From Candidatus Binataceae bacterium (GTDB lineage: Bacteria; Desulfobacterota; Binatia; Binatales; Binataceae): 64,000 bases of DNA. How positions within the stretch are numbered: the stretch's first letter is position 1; every line of letters begins with the position of its first letter. A program made the translations under genes and the position numbers. Location: the NCBI GenBank assembly GCA_015478645.1, contig JADMIL010000001.1, positions 1 to 64,000 of the forward strand. The letters are read 5' to 3'. Shown here one piece after another: positions 1 to 10,796 of the stretch. The notes below the pieces were generated by a model. It did no database searches, was not told the origin of the DNA, and saw nothing but the letters and a program-made list of their open reading frames with translations.

Positions 1-54
1 GGGATTCTTCGCTGCGCTCAGAATGACAACCTAACTTGTGCAGAGGTTCCTTAG
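1..54. repeat. Dispersed MITE-like inverted-repeat element, copy 1 (cut by window start)
   Basis: gggattcttcgctgcgctcagaatgacaacctaacttgtgcagaggttccttag matches the right half of the full copies at 7.4, 9.4, 21.6, 42.7 and 50.0 kb. Confidence 0.85.
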
Positions 55-171
55 GCCACGACGCCGGATTCTTGCGATCGCGGCGGACTTGCTTTGAAGC
101 GCAATTCCTAGCAGCCTGAGCCTCGGCCGGTCCGCCGACAGCTTTTCGTTTTTAGCGATCGCACGACCTCG

Positions 172-1593
<1,422 letters not shown>

Positions 1594-1675
1594 AGCGCTG
1601 GCGGTTCGACGCGGCCCCGCGTCGGGCAGGCGAAGATCGGAGATATCCGGAATTTTATGCGGACTTTATCCGGGT

Positions 1676-2140
1676 TCAGCCATGCGGCGCGCGGACCGGC
1701 AGAGGATCTGGCGCGATCGCCGCATTCACTGCGCGATCCAGTTCGGCCATCGAGAATGGCTTGAGCAGGTAGTCCACCGCGCCCACTTCAGCCGCCGCCG
1801 CCACTGCGTCGGGACTGTGATACGCCGTCATCAGGATTACCGGCAAGGGCCGAATCCGCCGCCGCGCGTGGCGCGCCACGGCCAGCCCGTCACCATCGGA
1901 CAGGTACAGATCGGTCACCACCAGATCGGGAACCAGCTGGTCGATCATGGTCATCGCCTCGAGCTGGCCATGCGCACGAAAGCACTCGTGGCCCTTGAGG
2001 CCGAGCAGGCGCGCGCACGATTCGGCCAGGTCGGGCTCGTCGTCGACGATTAGTATTCGGCGGCCCGTCGAGAATGCGCTCGGCGCACGACCTCCAGGCG
2101 AATGCTCGAGCCATTCGGGCGGCGGGTCGCGATCAGACAT
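1676..2140 (-). CDS. Single-domain response regulator (REC)
   Basis: MSDRDPPPEW...RILIVDDEPDLAESC...VVTDLYLSDGDG...LLKPFSMAEL; start at 2140 overlaps the upstream kinase stop. Confidence 0.88.
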   Translation of the reverse strand: MSDRDPPPEWLEHSPGGRAPSAFSTGRRILIVDDEPDLAESCARLLGLKGHECFRAHGQLEAMTMIDQLVPDLVVTDLYLSDGDGLAVARHARRRIRPLPVILMTAYHSPDAVAAAAEVGAVDYLLKPFSMAELDRAVNAAIAPDPLPVRAPHG

Positions 2141-3485
2141 TGATCCGCACCTGCTCCGGAACCTCGGCCAGCGGCAGCATAATGGTAAAGGTCGTGCCAC
2201 AGCCCACTTCCGAGCGCACGTCGATGCGCCCCTGATGCTCGAGCATAATGCGCCGGCAGAGCCACAAGCCGAGTCCTGTGCCGGTCGCCTTGGTCGTATA
2301 GAAGACGTCAAAGATATGGCCGAGCGCGTCGGGCATGATTCCGCATCCCGTGTCGCTCACCGACAACTGCGCGAAGCCGGGCCGATCGGGCAGCGCATGG
2401 CCCTCGATCCGAATCGTGCCGCCACCGGCCGCCATCGCGTCGCGCGCGTTGGCCAGCAAATTGATCAGCACCTGCTCGAGCGCGATGCGATCGCCCTTGA
2501 TCGGCGCGAGCCCCGGCGCCAGCGCTACCGCGATCGAGACGCCCACGCGGCGCATCTGCTCGCGGAAGTTGCGCAAGGTCTCCTCGACCAGGTCGTTGAG
2601 ATTTACCGGACGCCGTTCGACCGGCCGCTGGCGCGCCGAGTTGAGCAGCTCCGCGGCGATCTGGCTGGCGCGCCGCGCATTGCGATGCACCACTTCGAGA
2701 TCTTCGCGGGTCTGCGCCGAGAGACCCGGTTCAGCGGTCGCCATGATCAGTTCGATCCGCGACGAAACCACCGCCAGGGGATTGTTGAGTTCGTGCGCGA
2801 CTCCCGCCGCAATCGCGCCGAGCGCGGTCAGCGTCTCGCCGCGGCGCGCCTCGCGTTCGAGCTTCAGGCGTTCGGTCACATCCGTGATGAAGGCCATTAC
2901 GACGTCGCCTTTTATCGTATGCAGGAAATTCAGGCTGACCTCGATCGGAAATTCACCGCCGTCCTTGCGCGCGCCTACCAGCTCTGCGCCAAGCCCCATC
3001 TGGCGCGATTGCGGAGCGGAAAAAAAACTCGCGCGATGGCCCAGATGGCCCTGGCGCAAGCGCTGCGGAATCAGCAGCTCGACCGGCTGTCCGATTAATT
3101 CCTCCAGTGTATAGCCGAACATTTCAATCGCCTTCGGATTAGCGTTGTGAATTGTGCCATCCGGGCTGACGCGCAGGATGCCCCACGCGGCGGCGTCGAA
3201 CAGGGCGGCGGCGCGCGCCGCGGTCTCTTCGAGATCCTGGTTCACCCGCCGGATGCGCCCCGCCCAGCGCGAGGCGAGCACGTACAGCAGGCCGCCCGAC
3301 GCGAGGATAAACGCCACGCGGTTCAACACCAGCGTGCGCGCCGGCATCTCGGACAGCGCAAACTCCGAGATCACTACCCACAACAGACCAACCGCCAGGT
3401 AGGTCAGCGTGATGCCTACCGCATTGATCACCAATTCTTTTTTGCTGCGCGATTCTTCTGCCACCGGCGGCTCCGCGCTCCCCAT
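2133..3485 (-). CDS. PAS-domain sensor histidine kinase
   Basis: N-terminal TM segments, PAS (GTIHNANPKAIEMFGYTLEELIGQPVELLIP), H-box AGVAHELNNPLAVV, N/G boxes NLLANARDAM, DTGCGI, GTGLGLWL. Confidence 0.95.
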   Translation of the reverse strand: MGSAEPPVAEESRSKKELVINAVGITLTYLAVGLLWVVISEFALSEMPARTLVLNRVAFILASGGLLYVLASRWAGRIRRVNQDLEETAARAAALFDAAAWGILRVSPDGTIHNANPKAIEMFGYTLEELIGQPVELLIPQRLRQGHLGHRASFFSAPQSRQMGLGAELVGARKDGGEFPIEVSLNFLHTIKGDVVMAFITDVTERLKLEREARRGETLTALGAIAAGVAHELNNPLAVVSSRIELIMATAEPGLSAQTREDLEVVHRNARRASQIAAELLNSARQRPVERRPVNLNDLVEETLRNFREQMRRVGVSIAVALAPGLAPIKGDRIALEQVLINLLANARDAMAAGGGTIRIEGHALPDRPGFAQLSVSDTGCGIMPDALGHIFDVFYTTKATGTGLGLWLCRRIMLEHQGRIDVRSEVGCGTTFTIMLPLAEVPEQVRINV

Positions 3486-3503
3486 CAGCGATATCCGTAA
3501 ATA

Positions 3504-3932
3504 TCATGCCGTGCGCCTCGCACGCAGCGATCTGGGCCGCCGAGCCGGCGACGCCATGCTGTAGGGTGACGTGCGCCGGTGACGCCGCGTCGGGATCCGC
3601 TCGAGCTCGAGCGAGTCCAGGCAGCGCCGGATGGCCTCGGGTTCGAGGCCCAGCGCTTCGCACAGCGGCTCGAACGCAAACAACCCATTGGGCTGCGGCG
3701 CCCACTCCGGACGCAGCGCGAACCAGTTGCGCACTTCCAGAAAACGTACCCGCTGCAAACGCGAGCGCGCATGGCGCGTCGCGACGTAACAGCGCAGCGC
3801 GTCTTCCAAAACCGCATAGAGCAGCCGAAATTCGCCATCCATCGGAGCGTGGCGCTTGATCATTTGATAATACTGGACGGGCATCAGAACGCCGCCGAAA
3901 TCCTCGCCAGAACCATTGGCGTCATTGGACAT
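3504..3932 (-). CDS. Conserved hypothetical protein
   Basis: ORF with SD-like AGGGAGAG upstream of ATG at 3932; LLYAVLEDALRCYVATRHARS...FAFEPLCEALGLEPEAIRRCLDSL. Confidence 0.7.
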   Translation of the reverse strand: MSNDANGSGEDFGGVLMPVQYYQMIKRHAPMDGEFRLLYAVLEDALRCYVATRHARSRLQRVRFLEVRNWFALRPEWAPQPNGLFAFEPLCEALGLEPEAIRRCLDSLELERIPTRRHRRTSPYSMASPARRPRSLRARRTA

Positions 3933-4272
3933 AAAGACGAAGCTCTCCCTTGCGTTTGCATATGATGACCTGGGACGCGTCACGGCCTAAAGCACCGCTC
4001 ATGCCATCACGACAAGGTCGAATTAACCTTATTTCGTTGACGATTTTTTTAACGATGAGGCGACGGTGCCCCAGTTTGGCGGGACCGGCGTGGAGTTACG
4101 AGTATCGCGTGCGACAGGTGGGACATCCGCTCCACAGATCCACGATAAAAATCGCACGTGAATGCGAGTGAAGCTGGCAGGTGCCGGAAAATCTTACGCC
4201 GGCCGCCAATGCTGGCAGAGCACGCGGCGGCGACTCCGATGGCGGAACTGCCGGATTCGCGGAGCCGCCCGA

Positions 4273-5022
4273 TTAATCGATCAGATAGTAGTCGACGGTC
4301 GAGACCAGACGGACTTTCTTGTCGATCGAACTCTGGTCGTCGCCATTGGCATTGTCACCCGAGGCGTCACGCCCGGTGATCTGGAAGACGCCCTGATTGG
4401 CCCGCCGGATCGGGCCCAGCCGGCTATGGGAGTCGGCGGCGAATTGCGTGGCGACGCCGCGTGCGCTGAGGGTCGCAGCGGCGAGCATCGCGGGCCGAAT
4501 AGCGTTGAGCTGGGTGAAGAAATATTGCGGCGCCTGCGGATAGTTCTCGCCCAGCGCGACGCCCTGCTTGATCAGGTCGCCGGTATCCTGGCTCGCCTGG
4601 CTTACCCGGTCGACCTTGATCGAGCGGATTTGCAAGCCGCCCTTGACCACGTAGCGCTGGTCGGCGTCGGGGCGGCTGTTCTGCGCGGCATTGGCGTAGG
4701 TGTCGGTAACGGTGGTCGGCTGCACCGCGATCTCGCCGGGCGCGAAGCCGTGGGCCTGGGCGAAGGCGCTTACCGTCTTTTGATCCTGGACCAGCTGGTC
4801 ATTGGCCGCATTCAGGTCGGCACCCGCCGCGGTATAGCTGATCGACCAGAGCGCGAGGTCGGCCCTGACGTCACGCTCGACCAGCCCCTTGACCGTCACG
4901 TAGCGCTGGGCGCGTGCCCGGTAGAACCCATTGCCGATGAACCATCCGCCGGCCGCCAAGCCGATCCCGATCAACAGACCGGGCAGCAACGCGCTGGTCC
5001 ACGGAAGCGATCGATTTTCCAT
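4273..5022 (-). CDS. SIMPL domain (DUF541) membrane-anchored protein
   Basis: N-terminal TM; YVTVKGLVERDVRADLALWSISYTAAGADLNAAN...; SIMPL-like composition. Confidence 0.85.
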   Translation of the reverse strand: MENRSLPWTSALLPGLLIGIGLAAGGWFIGNGFYRARAQRYVTVKGLVERDVRADLALWSISYTAAGADLNAANDQLVQDQKTVSAFAQAHGFAPGEIAVQPTTVTDTYANAAQNSRPDADQRYVVKGGLQIRSIKVDRVSQASQDTGDLIKQGVALGENYPQAPQYFFTQLNAIRPAMLAAATLSARGVATQFAADSHSRLGPIRRANQGVFQITGRDASGDNANGDDQSSIDKKVRLVSTVDYYLID

Positions 5023-5041
5023 TGGCGGGCGGCGCGCTGGA

Positions 5042-5539
5042 TTAGCTGTTGGTGCCGGCTTCGGCGGCCAGCAACACGTGAATCGTGACCAGCTTGCGCA
5101 CCAGGTACGATCGCTTGCCCTTGGGCGTCAGCACCTCGAGGTCGTCGTCGCAGGCCTTGCCGATCAGCGCGCGGCCGAGCGGCGACGACAGCGAGATCCG
5201 GTGCTGCGCGCCATCGACCTCCTCGGGCACGACGATCTCGTACTCGGTGCGCACGCCTTCGTCGAGGTCTTCGAGCTCGACGCGGCTGCCCAGGCCGACC
5301 GTGTCGCGCGGAATCGAGTCGAGATTGATCATCGCGAGTTCGGCCACCCGGGCCTCGAAGTTATTCAGGCGCGCGCGCAGAAACTCCTGGCGCTGCTTGG
5401 CCATCGCCCATTCGGCGTTCTCCGACAAATCGCCATGGGCACGCGCCCGCTCGAGCTCCTTGGGCAGTTCAACATTGAGCTCGCGCTTGAGCGTTTCCAT
5501 CTCTTTGCGCAGCCGCTTGACTACGGGTAACTCAGCCAT
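5042..5539 (-). CDS. greA: Transcription elongation factor GreA
   Basis: N-terminal coiled coil (LRKEMETLKRELNVELPKELERARAHGDLSENAEWAMAKQRQEFL) and C-terminal SPLGRALIGKACDDDLEVLTPKGKRSYLV. Confidence 0.93.
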   Translation of the reverse strand: MAELPVVKRLRKEMETLKRELNVELPKELERARAHGDLSENAEWAMAKQRQEFLRARLNNFEARVAELAMINLDSIPRDTVGLGSRVELEDLDEGVRTEYEIVVPEEVDGAQHRISLSSPLGRALIGKACDDDLEVLTPKGKRSYLVRKLVTIHVLLAAEAGTNS

Positions 5540-5651
5540 CGGTCACAACTTCCTTGCCCGGTTCCGCCGGTTATGATTACCACGCGCGGCCCGCGCCGCC
5601 GCAATCCGATGCGCCCCTGCTCCGCGACCGACGCCTTAATCCGCCATGCGC

Positions 5652-5885
5652 CTAATCCGCCACGATCGAGGTCAGACTGCGATTGACGCCCGGCACGCTC
5701 TGGATTTTCTGCACCACCAGCTCGCCCATCGCCGAGATGTCGTCGGCCTCGATCATCGCGATAATATCGTGCGGCCCGGTCACCGCATGGGCCGCCGAAA
5801 CACCATGCACCTGGCGCAGCTTCAAGGCCACGTCGCGCGCCTTGCCCGGAGACGTATCGATCAGGATGAAAGCCTTTACCGCCAT
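5652..5885 (-). CDS. Stand-alone Lrp/AsnC ligand-binding (RAM) domain protein
   Basis: MAVKAFILIDTSPGKARDVALKLRQVHGVSAAHAVTGPHDIIAMIEADD..., no HTH. Confidence 0.9.
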   Translation of the reverse strand: MAVKAFILIDTSPGKARDVALKLRQVHGVSAAHAVTGPHDIIAMIEADDISAMGELVVQKIQSVPGVNRSLTSIVAD

Positions 5886-5929
5886 CGCTGGACCTCCCCT
5901 GGCGCGGCCCGGCCGCGCGCTGAGTCGTG

Positions 5930-6820
5930 CTAGCGGCCGTGGGTTACCGGCGCGATCGGATTCCCCTGTTTGTCGTACGTGTAAAAGCCGCGCGCGGCCT
6001 TGCGCCCCAGGTAGCCGGCGTCAACATATTTCTTGAGCAGCGGGCAGGGCCGGTACTTGTCGTCGCCGAACACCCGATGCATCACCTCCATGATCGCCAG
6101 GCAGGTGTCGAGCCCGATCAGGTCGGCCAGCTCGAGCGGGCCCATCGGCTGATTGGTCCCGAGCTTCATCGCGGTGTCGATATCGGTGACCCCGCCGACC
6201 CCTTCGTAGAGCGTGTAGATGCCCTCGTTAATCATCGGCAGCAGGATCCGATTGACGATGAAGCCGGGAAAATCCTCCGCCGTCATGGTGTTTTTGCCCA
6301 GCCGTTCGGCCAGCGTGCGGGTCGCCTCGAAGGTCTCCTGCGAAGTCGCCAGGCCGCGGATAATCTCGACCAGCCGCATCGCCGGCACCGGATTCATGAA
6401 ATGCATCCCGATAAAGCGGTCGGCGCGGCTGGTCCGCGCGCCCATTCGGGTGATCGAGATCGACGAGGTGTTCGAGGCGAAGATCACGTGCGCGGGGCAC
6501 ACCTTGTCGAGCTTCTGAAACAGCTCGATTTTCGCGTCCTCCTGCTCGACCACCGCCTCGATCACGAAATCCGTATCCTTCAAGTCGGCCAGATTCGCCG
6601 TGCCGCTCACCCGGCGCATGATGCGGTCGCGCTCCTCGGGCTTGAAGCGGCCGCGCTCGGTCATGCGGTCGAGATTGCGCCCGACGGTCTGCAGGCCGCG
6701 CTGGACGAACTCCTCCGAAACGTCGTTGAGGAGAACACTCACGCCCGCCTGGGCCGCCACCTGCGCGACGCCCGCGCCCATCTGGCCTGCGCCAATCACG
6801 CCCACTATGCTAACGCTCAT
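5930..6820 (-). CDS. 3-hydroxybutyryl-CoA dehydrogenase
   Basis: GVIGAGQMGAGVAQVAAQAG Rossmann motif; FASNTSSISIT; HFMNPVPAMRLVEIIRG; start could be 6826. Confidence 0.95.
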   Translation of the reverse strand: MSVSIVGVIGAGQMGAGVAQVAAQAGVSVLLNDVSEEFVQRGLQTVGRNLDRMTERGRFKPEERDRIMRRVSGTANLADLKDTDFVIEAVVEQEDAKIELFQKLDKVCPAHVIFASNTSSISITRMGARTSRADRFIGMHFMNPVPAMRLVEIIRGLATSQETFEATRTLAERLGKNTMTAEDFPGFIVNRILLPMINEGIYTLYEGVGGVTDIDTAMKLGTNQPMGPLELADLIGLDTCLAIMEVMHRVFGDDKYRPCPLLKKYVDAGYLGRKAARGFYTYDKQGNPIAPVTHGR

Positions 6821-6872
6821 CCGCATCCTCTCCGTGGTCCGCGCTCCCGCCACCGGGCCGGAACGATGTTGA

Positions 6873-7235
6873 TTAATTCCAAGCCGGCGGCTTTCCGCCC
6901 GCGGCTACGGTCCCCTCACCCGCGCCGGCCGCCATCCGCGTGCGCACCCGCCGCACGTCGTCGGGCGATTGCCGACCCGGCATGCCGAGACCGCGCATCA
7001 GCGCGTTGGCCATCTCCGAGGTCAGCCGATCGCGGATCGTCGGCGTATCGCCGAACGCCGCATCGAGCACGCAATCGACCCGCTCACGCGTGAGTCCGGC
7101 CGTGGCAAAGATATCGACCAGACCAATCATCCCGACCGCGCCGCCTGCGCGATCGACGATCGCCACCACCTGGGCGCAATCCGGGCAGACCCGGCGGACG
7201 ATTCCGGCACGCGCGCGGCAGTAGACGCATCTCAT
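6873..7235 (-). CDS. Small Cys-rich N-terminal hypothetical protein
   Basis: MRCVYCRARAGIVRRVCPDCAQVV: CxxC...CxxC zinc-ribbon-like N-terminus. Confidence 0.65.
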   Translation of the reverse strand: MRCVYCRARAGIVRRVCPDCAQVVAIVDRAGGAVGMIGLVDIFATAGLTRERVDCVLDAAFGDTPTIRDRLTSEMANALMRGLGMPGRQSPDDVRRVRTRMAAGAGEGTVAAGGKPPAWN

Positions 7236-7397
7236 TGAGCCGACGACCTCTCGTACCTCGCGGCGGTCCGCGCCGTCCAGCGGGCTCGGCGGTCCGCGCG
7301 CCATCCATCCAAAAGCGACGAAGCGAAGACGCGCGAATCGCGGTCCCGCTTCAATGGTGAAATTACACCCGCCGCAATTACCCGGCAAGCCGTCGGA

Positions 7398-7512
7398 TAG
7401 GGAACCTCTGCACAAGGCTCCGCTGTCACCCTGAGCGCAGCGCATGGGTCCCGGATCCGGGATTCTGCGCTACGCTCAGAATGACAACCTAACTTGTGCA
7501 GAGGTGCCATAG
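7398..7512. repeat. Dispersed MITE-like inverted-repeat element, copy 2
   Basis: TAGGGAACCTCTGCACAAG...CTTGTGCAGAGGTGCCATAG termini, palindromic core tcccggatccggga. Confidence 0.9.
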
Positions 7513-7633
7513 GGGAAACCATGCGTCACGATTCTTAGCATATGCGCGCGGCAGTCAGTGCTTGCGAAATGCCTGGCGTCAGCGCACGGTCGTCGCGCGC
7601 TTGACATCGTTCGGCGCGAACGACTAATCTCCA

Positions 7634-7652
7634 ATTGAGAATAGTTCTCAAT
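7634..7652. promoter_or_regulatory. Putative Fur box upstream of the iron permease
   Basis: attgagaatagttctcaat: perfect 8-bp arms with 3-nt centre, 7-1-7 Fur-like TGAGAAT-A-GTTCTCA, 17 nt before the ATG. Confidence 0.75.
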
Positions 7653-7669
7653 ATCGCGGCGCGGAAGCT

Positions 7670-8536
7670 ATGCAAACGACCTCCACCGTCATCCCGTATT
7701 TCCTCTACTCCAGCGGCATCCTGTTTCGCGAAGGGCTCGAGGCGATGCTCGTGGTCATCGCGCTGGTCGCCGGCACTCGCGAGGCCGGACAGGAGCGGCG
7801 CGCGCGCGACGTTTACGCCGGCGCTCTGATCGCGATCGGCGTCAGTATCGCGCTGGCCTGGGCGGTCAATCACATAATCGGCGACAACACCAGCGACACG
7901 CTTGAAGGGGTGTTTCAACTGTTCGCCGCCGCGACGCTGTTTTACGTCAGCTCATGGATCACGGCGAAGAGCCAGGCCCAGCGCTGGAAGAGCTTTATCC
8001 AGTCGCAGGTCGCCGCCGCCAAGCTCAGCAAGGGACCGTCACTGGCGCTCGCCCTGACGGCGTTTCTGGCGGTGATGCGCGAGGGTGCGGAGACCATCGT
8101 CTTCTTTCAGGCGCTCGCGGCCGGAGCCACCGAACAGGCCGAGCGGCACGCCGTGATGTTCGGGGTGGCGGCGGGAGCGGTCGCGCTGGCGGTGACGTTT
8201 GTCGCGCTGCGCCGGCTGGTGAGCCGCATTCCGATCGGCGCATTCTTCTCCGTCACCTCGGTACTGCTCTACGCGATGGCGGTGATCTTCGCCGGACAGG
8301 GCGTCGCGAGCTTTCAGGAATCGGGCGTGATGAGTGCGACCTTCGTCAATCATTTGCCGACGATCCCGATGCTGGGGATCTTTCCGACCGTGCAGACCCT
8401 CACCGCGCAGGCCATCCTGCTGATCCTGGCGGCGGCCTCCGCCTTTGCGCCCTATATCCGGCGGCGCAGCGGCCGTCCGGATGAGGCGAGCGCCGCCGGC
8501 CATCGATCGACAGGCGTGACGCCTCGAGCGATCTAG
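7670..8536 (+). CDS. FTR1 family iron permease
   Basis: REGLEAMLVV and MREGAETIVFF (REGxE motifs), 7-TM hydrophobic profile. Confidence 0.92.
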   Translation: MQTTSTVIPYFLYSSGILFREGLEAMLVVIALVAGTREAGQERRARDVYAGALIAIGVSIALAWAVNHIIGDNTSDTLEGVFQLFAAATLFYVSSWITAKSQAQRWKSFIQSQVAAAKLSKGPSLALALTAFLAVMREGAETIVFFQALAAGATEQAERHAVMFGVAAGAVALAVTFVALRRLVSRIPIGAFFSVTSVLLYAMAVIFAGQGVASFQESGVMSATFVNHLPTIPMLGIFPTVQTLTAQAILLILAAASAFAPYIRRRSGRPDEASAAGHRSTGVTPRAI

Positions 8537-8637
8537 CTTCGCGGCGCGCAATCGATCTGGCGCCGCCGCATCCCATAGTCTCAGCGCGATCCGGACCACG
8601 CACGCATCGGCGAATGCGGTTACAATCATCTGTGCCG

Positions 8638-9423
8638 ATGAATCCTCCGCCGACCGATCAATTGCCCAACGACGACGCACCCACGGCCACCTCGACGGCC
8701 GCCGCGTGGCCCGGTCCGCTGCGCGCGTTATGGGGCGCGGTCGCGACCGTGCTGTCCGTCCTTTCCACGGTGATCTTTTCGTTCCCCTCCGCGATCGCCG
8801 CATTCTTCGACAACGGGCACGCCGCGACGCCGATCCTGCGCCAATGGGCCGGGAGCATCATGCGGCTGTGCGGCGTGCGGGTCGAGATCGAAGGGCTCGA
8901 GCATCTCGAGGGCCTCGGACCCTGCGTGATGATCGCGAACCATCAGAGCCTGTTCGACATCCTGGCGGTCATCTGGAAGATCCCGGGCGAGGTCCGCTTC
9001 GTCGCCAAAAAAGAGATCCTCAAACTGCCGGTGCTCGGCTTTATCCTGCACAAATCCGAAAATGTGGTGATCGATCGCGAGGCCGGCGGCCGCGCGATTC
9101 GCCGCGCGATCCAGGTCGTGCGCCACGGCTATAGCATCTGTGTCTTCGCCGAGGGCCATCGCTACAGCGACAACCGTGTGCACGAATTTAACGACGGCGC
9201 CGCGTGGCTCGCGATCCTGGCGAAGATCCCGTGCGTGCCAATGGCGATCAGCGGAACCTCGTCGATGATGCCGCGCGGGGCGCGCTTCGTCGTGCCCGGG
9301 CGCCGGATGCGTATCCGGATTGGCGCGCCGATCGCGACCGTCGGTCTCAAGAGCGTCGATCGCGCCGCACTTACGCGCCAACTCGAGGAGCGCGTGCGCG
9401 CCGCGTTCACGACCGAGGTTTAG
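8638..9423 (+). CDS. 1-acyl-sn-glycerol-3-phosphate acyltransferase (PlsC family)
   Basis: NHQSLFDIL (NHxxxxD), FAEGHRYSDN (EGTRS-like), VPMAISGT. Confidence 0.92.
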   Translation: MNPPPTDQLPNDDAPTATSTAAAWPGPLRALWGAVATVLSVLSTVIFSFPSAIAAFFDNGHAATPILRQWAGSIMRLCGVRVEIEGLEHLEGLGPCVMIANHQSLFDILAVIWKIPGEVRFVAKKEILKLPVLGFILHKSENVVIDREAGGRAIRRAIQVVRHGYSICVFAEGHRYSDNRVHEFNDGAAWLAILAKIPCVPMAISGTSSMMPRGARFVVPGRRMRIRIGAPIATVGLKSVDRAALTRQLEERVRAAFTTEV

Positions 9424-9534
9424 CGAACCTCTGCACAAGGCTCCGCTGTCACCCTGAGCAAAGCGAATGGATCCCGGATCCGGGGTTCTGCGCTGCGCTC
9501 AGAAGGACAACCTAACTTGTGCAGAGGTTCCTTA
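9421..9534. repeat. Dispersed MITE-like element, copy 3 (its first TAG is the plsC stop)
   Basis: tagcgaacctctgcacaaggctccgctgtcacc...cctaacttgtgcagaggttccttatag. Confidence 0.9.
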
Positions 9535-9584
9535 TAGATGAACGCAGGTTATTCGGCGCGAATCGGCCGCGCAGCGACTATCGC

Positions 9585-10199
9585 TCATCGATGGCCGCCG
9601 CCGCCATGGAAGCCGCCGCCGCCATGGAAGCCGCCACCGCCGTGGAAACCTTCGCCGCCCATTCCCGCGAAGCTGCCGCCGTGTAAGCCGCCCATCGCAC
9701 CCGGCGCACCCGCCCTTCCGGCCAGTCCGATCGGCGATCCTCGCACGCCAGCCATGCGCAGCGGTGCGCGTCCCCAGCCGCCGCGTCCGCCGCAGAAGCC
9801 GTTGTCGCAATCATGATCGCCGTCGGCGCCATAGTAACCTGGCGCCGTGTATGGCGCCCAGGCCCAGTAGTCGGGCGAGTACAGAGACCAGAACGGATCG
9901 TACGTGCCGAAGCCAAGCGGGTCGGAGTTATAGCCGTACGCGGCGTACTCCGCCGGCCCGCCATAGCCGCCGTATCCGGCGGGCATGCCATAGCCGCCGT
10001 ATCCGGCGGGCATGCCATAGCCGCCGTATCCTCCATAGCCGTACGGAGTGGAATTCGAGCATCCCTGTGCCAGGGATGCTAAAGCCACGAGCGCCGCCAG
10101 GCTTATCGCGATGCGAAAAATATCAGTGGGCCAGATGCGTTTTGCCGCGGACCGACCCTTCCGATGACCTGCGCCATCCAGACGATCGACGATGTCCAT
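9585..10199 (-). CDS. Gly/Tyr-rich repeat lipoprotein
   Basis: Signal with lipobox LASLAQGC; (GYGGYGMPA)n and (FHGGGG)n repeats. Confidence 0.7.
   Translation of the reverse strand: MDIVDRLDGAGHRKGRSAAKRIWPTDIFRIAISLAALVALASLAQGCSNSTPYGYGGYGGYGMPAGYGGYGMPAGYGGYGGPAEYAAYGYNSDPLGFGTYDPFWSLYSPDYWAWAPYTAPGYYGADGDHDCDNGFCGGRGGWGRAPLRMAGVRGSPIGLAGRAGAPGAMGGLHGGSFAGMGGEGFHGGGGFHGGGGFHGGGGHR
9961..10032. repeat. 27-bp in-frame tandem repeat (about 2.7 units) in Gly/Tyr-rich lipoprotein gene
   Basis: ccatagccgccgtatccggcgggcatg x2 plus partial ccatagccgccgtatcc. Confidence 0.9.
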
Positions 10200-10366
10200 G
10201 GATCAACGCTAGACCTCGGCGTGCGATCCCGCAATGCGGATAATTGCGTCGTTCGGGAGCGTCTTCGCGTATGCGCATCGCTGACGCTTGGAAAAGTCGC
10301 CGCCGCGCGCGCTCAATTTGCCGCGGCGGTACGCGCGGGTGTGACGCTCCGACTATCGGATGGAAG

Positions 10367-10780
10367 TCAATTTCGGCGATCGAAAATGAACAGCGGGACC
10401 ATGTTGGCGGCTTGCGGATCGACCTCAATCACGCGCCGATCGCCCTCGCGACGAATCGCGCGACGGGCGACTTGCGCTGCGTCGAGCGCCGCCGCAACCA
10501 CGTCGAGGTCGTCGGCCTCGAGCCAGATGGCGGCGAGTCCCTCGCCCTGCGCGGCGATAATTTCGGCCGCATCGGCACCGGCGCGCAGACGGATCTCGCA
10601 CTCGCCGATCGCGATCGCAGCCTCATCCGAGCCGGCTTCGCCCGAGCCGGCTTCGCCCGAGCCGGCTTCGCCCGAGCCGGCCTCGCGGCGCACGCTGAAG
10701 CCGAAATTGCGTTCGTAGATCGCGGCCGCGTCGTCCAGGTCGGCGGTCGCGACTTCAAGCCGTTCGAGTCGTTTGATCAT
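10367..10780 (-). CDS. VOC/glyoxalase-like protein with internal AGSGE repeat
   Basis: MIKRLERLEVATADLDDAAAIYERNFGFSVRRE...RRVIEVDPQAANMVPLFIFDR. Confidence 0.75.
   Translation of the reverse strand: MIKRLERLEVATADLDDAAAIYERNFGFSVRREAGSGEAGSGEAGSGEAGSDEAAIAIGECEIRLRAGADAAEIIAAQGEGLAAIWLEADDLDVVAAALDAAQVARRAIRREGDRRVIEVDPQAANMVPLFIFDRRN
10629..10685. repeat. 15-bp in-frame minisatellite
   Basis: gagccggcttcgccc x3 plus partial gagccggcctcg. Confidence 0.92.
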
Positions 10781-10796
10781 CGATGTGATACCAGTC

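Noticed and set aside
9585-10032. Tandem repeats as a possible CRISPR array
   Set aside because: Units are contiguous, in frame and lack unique spacers; they encode low-complexity protein
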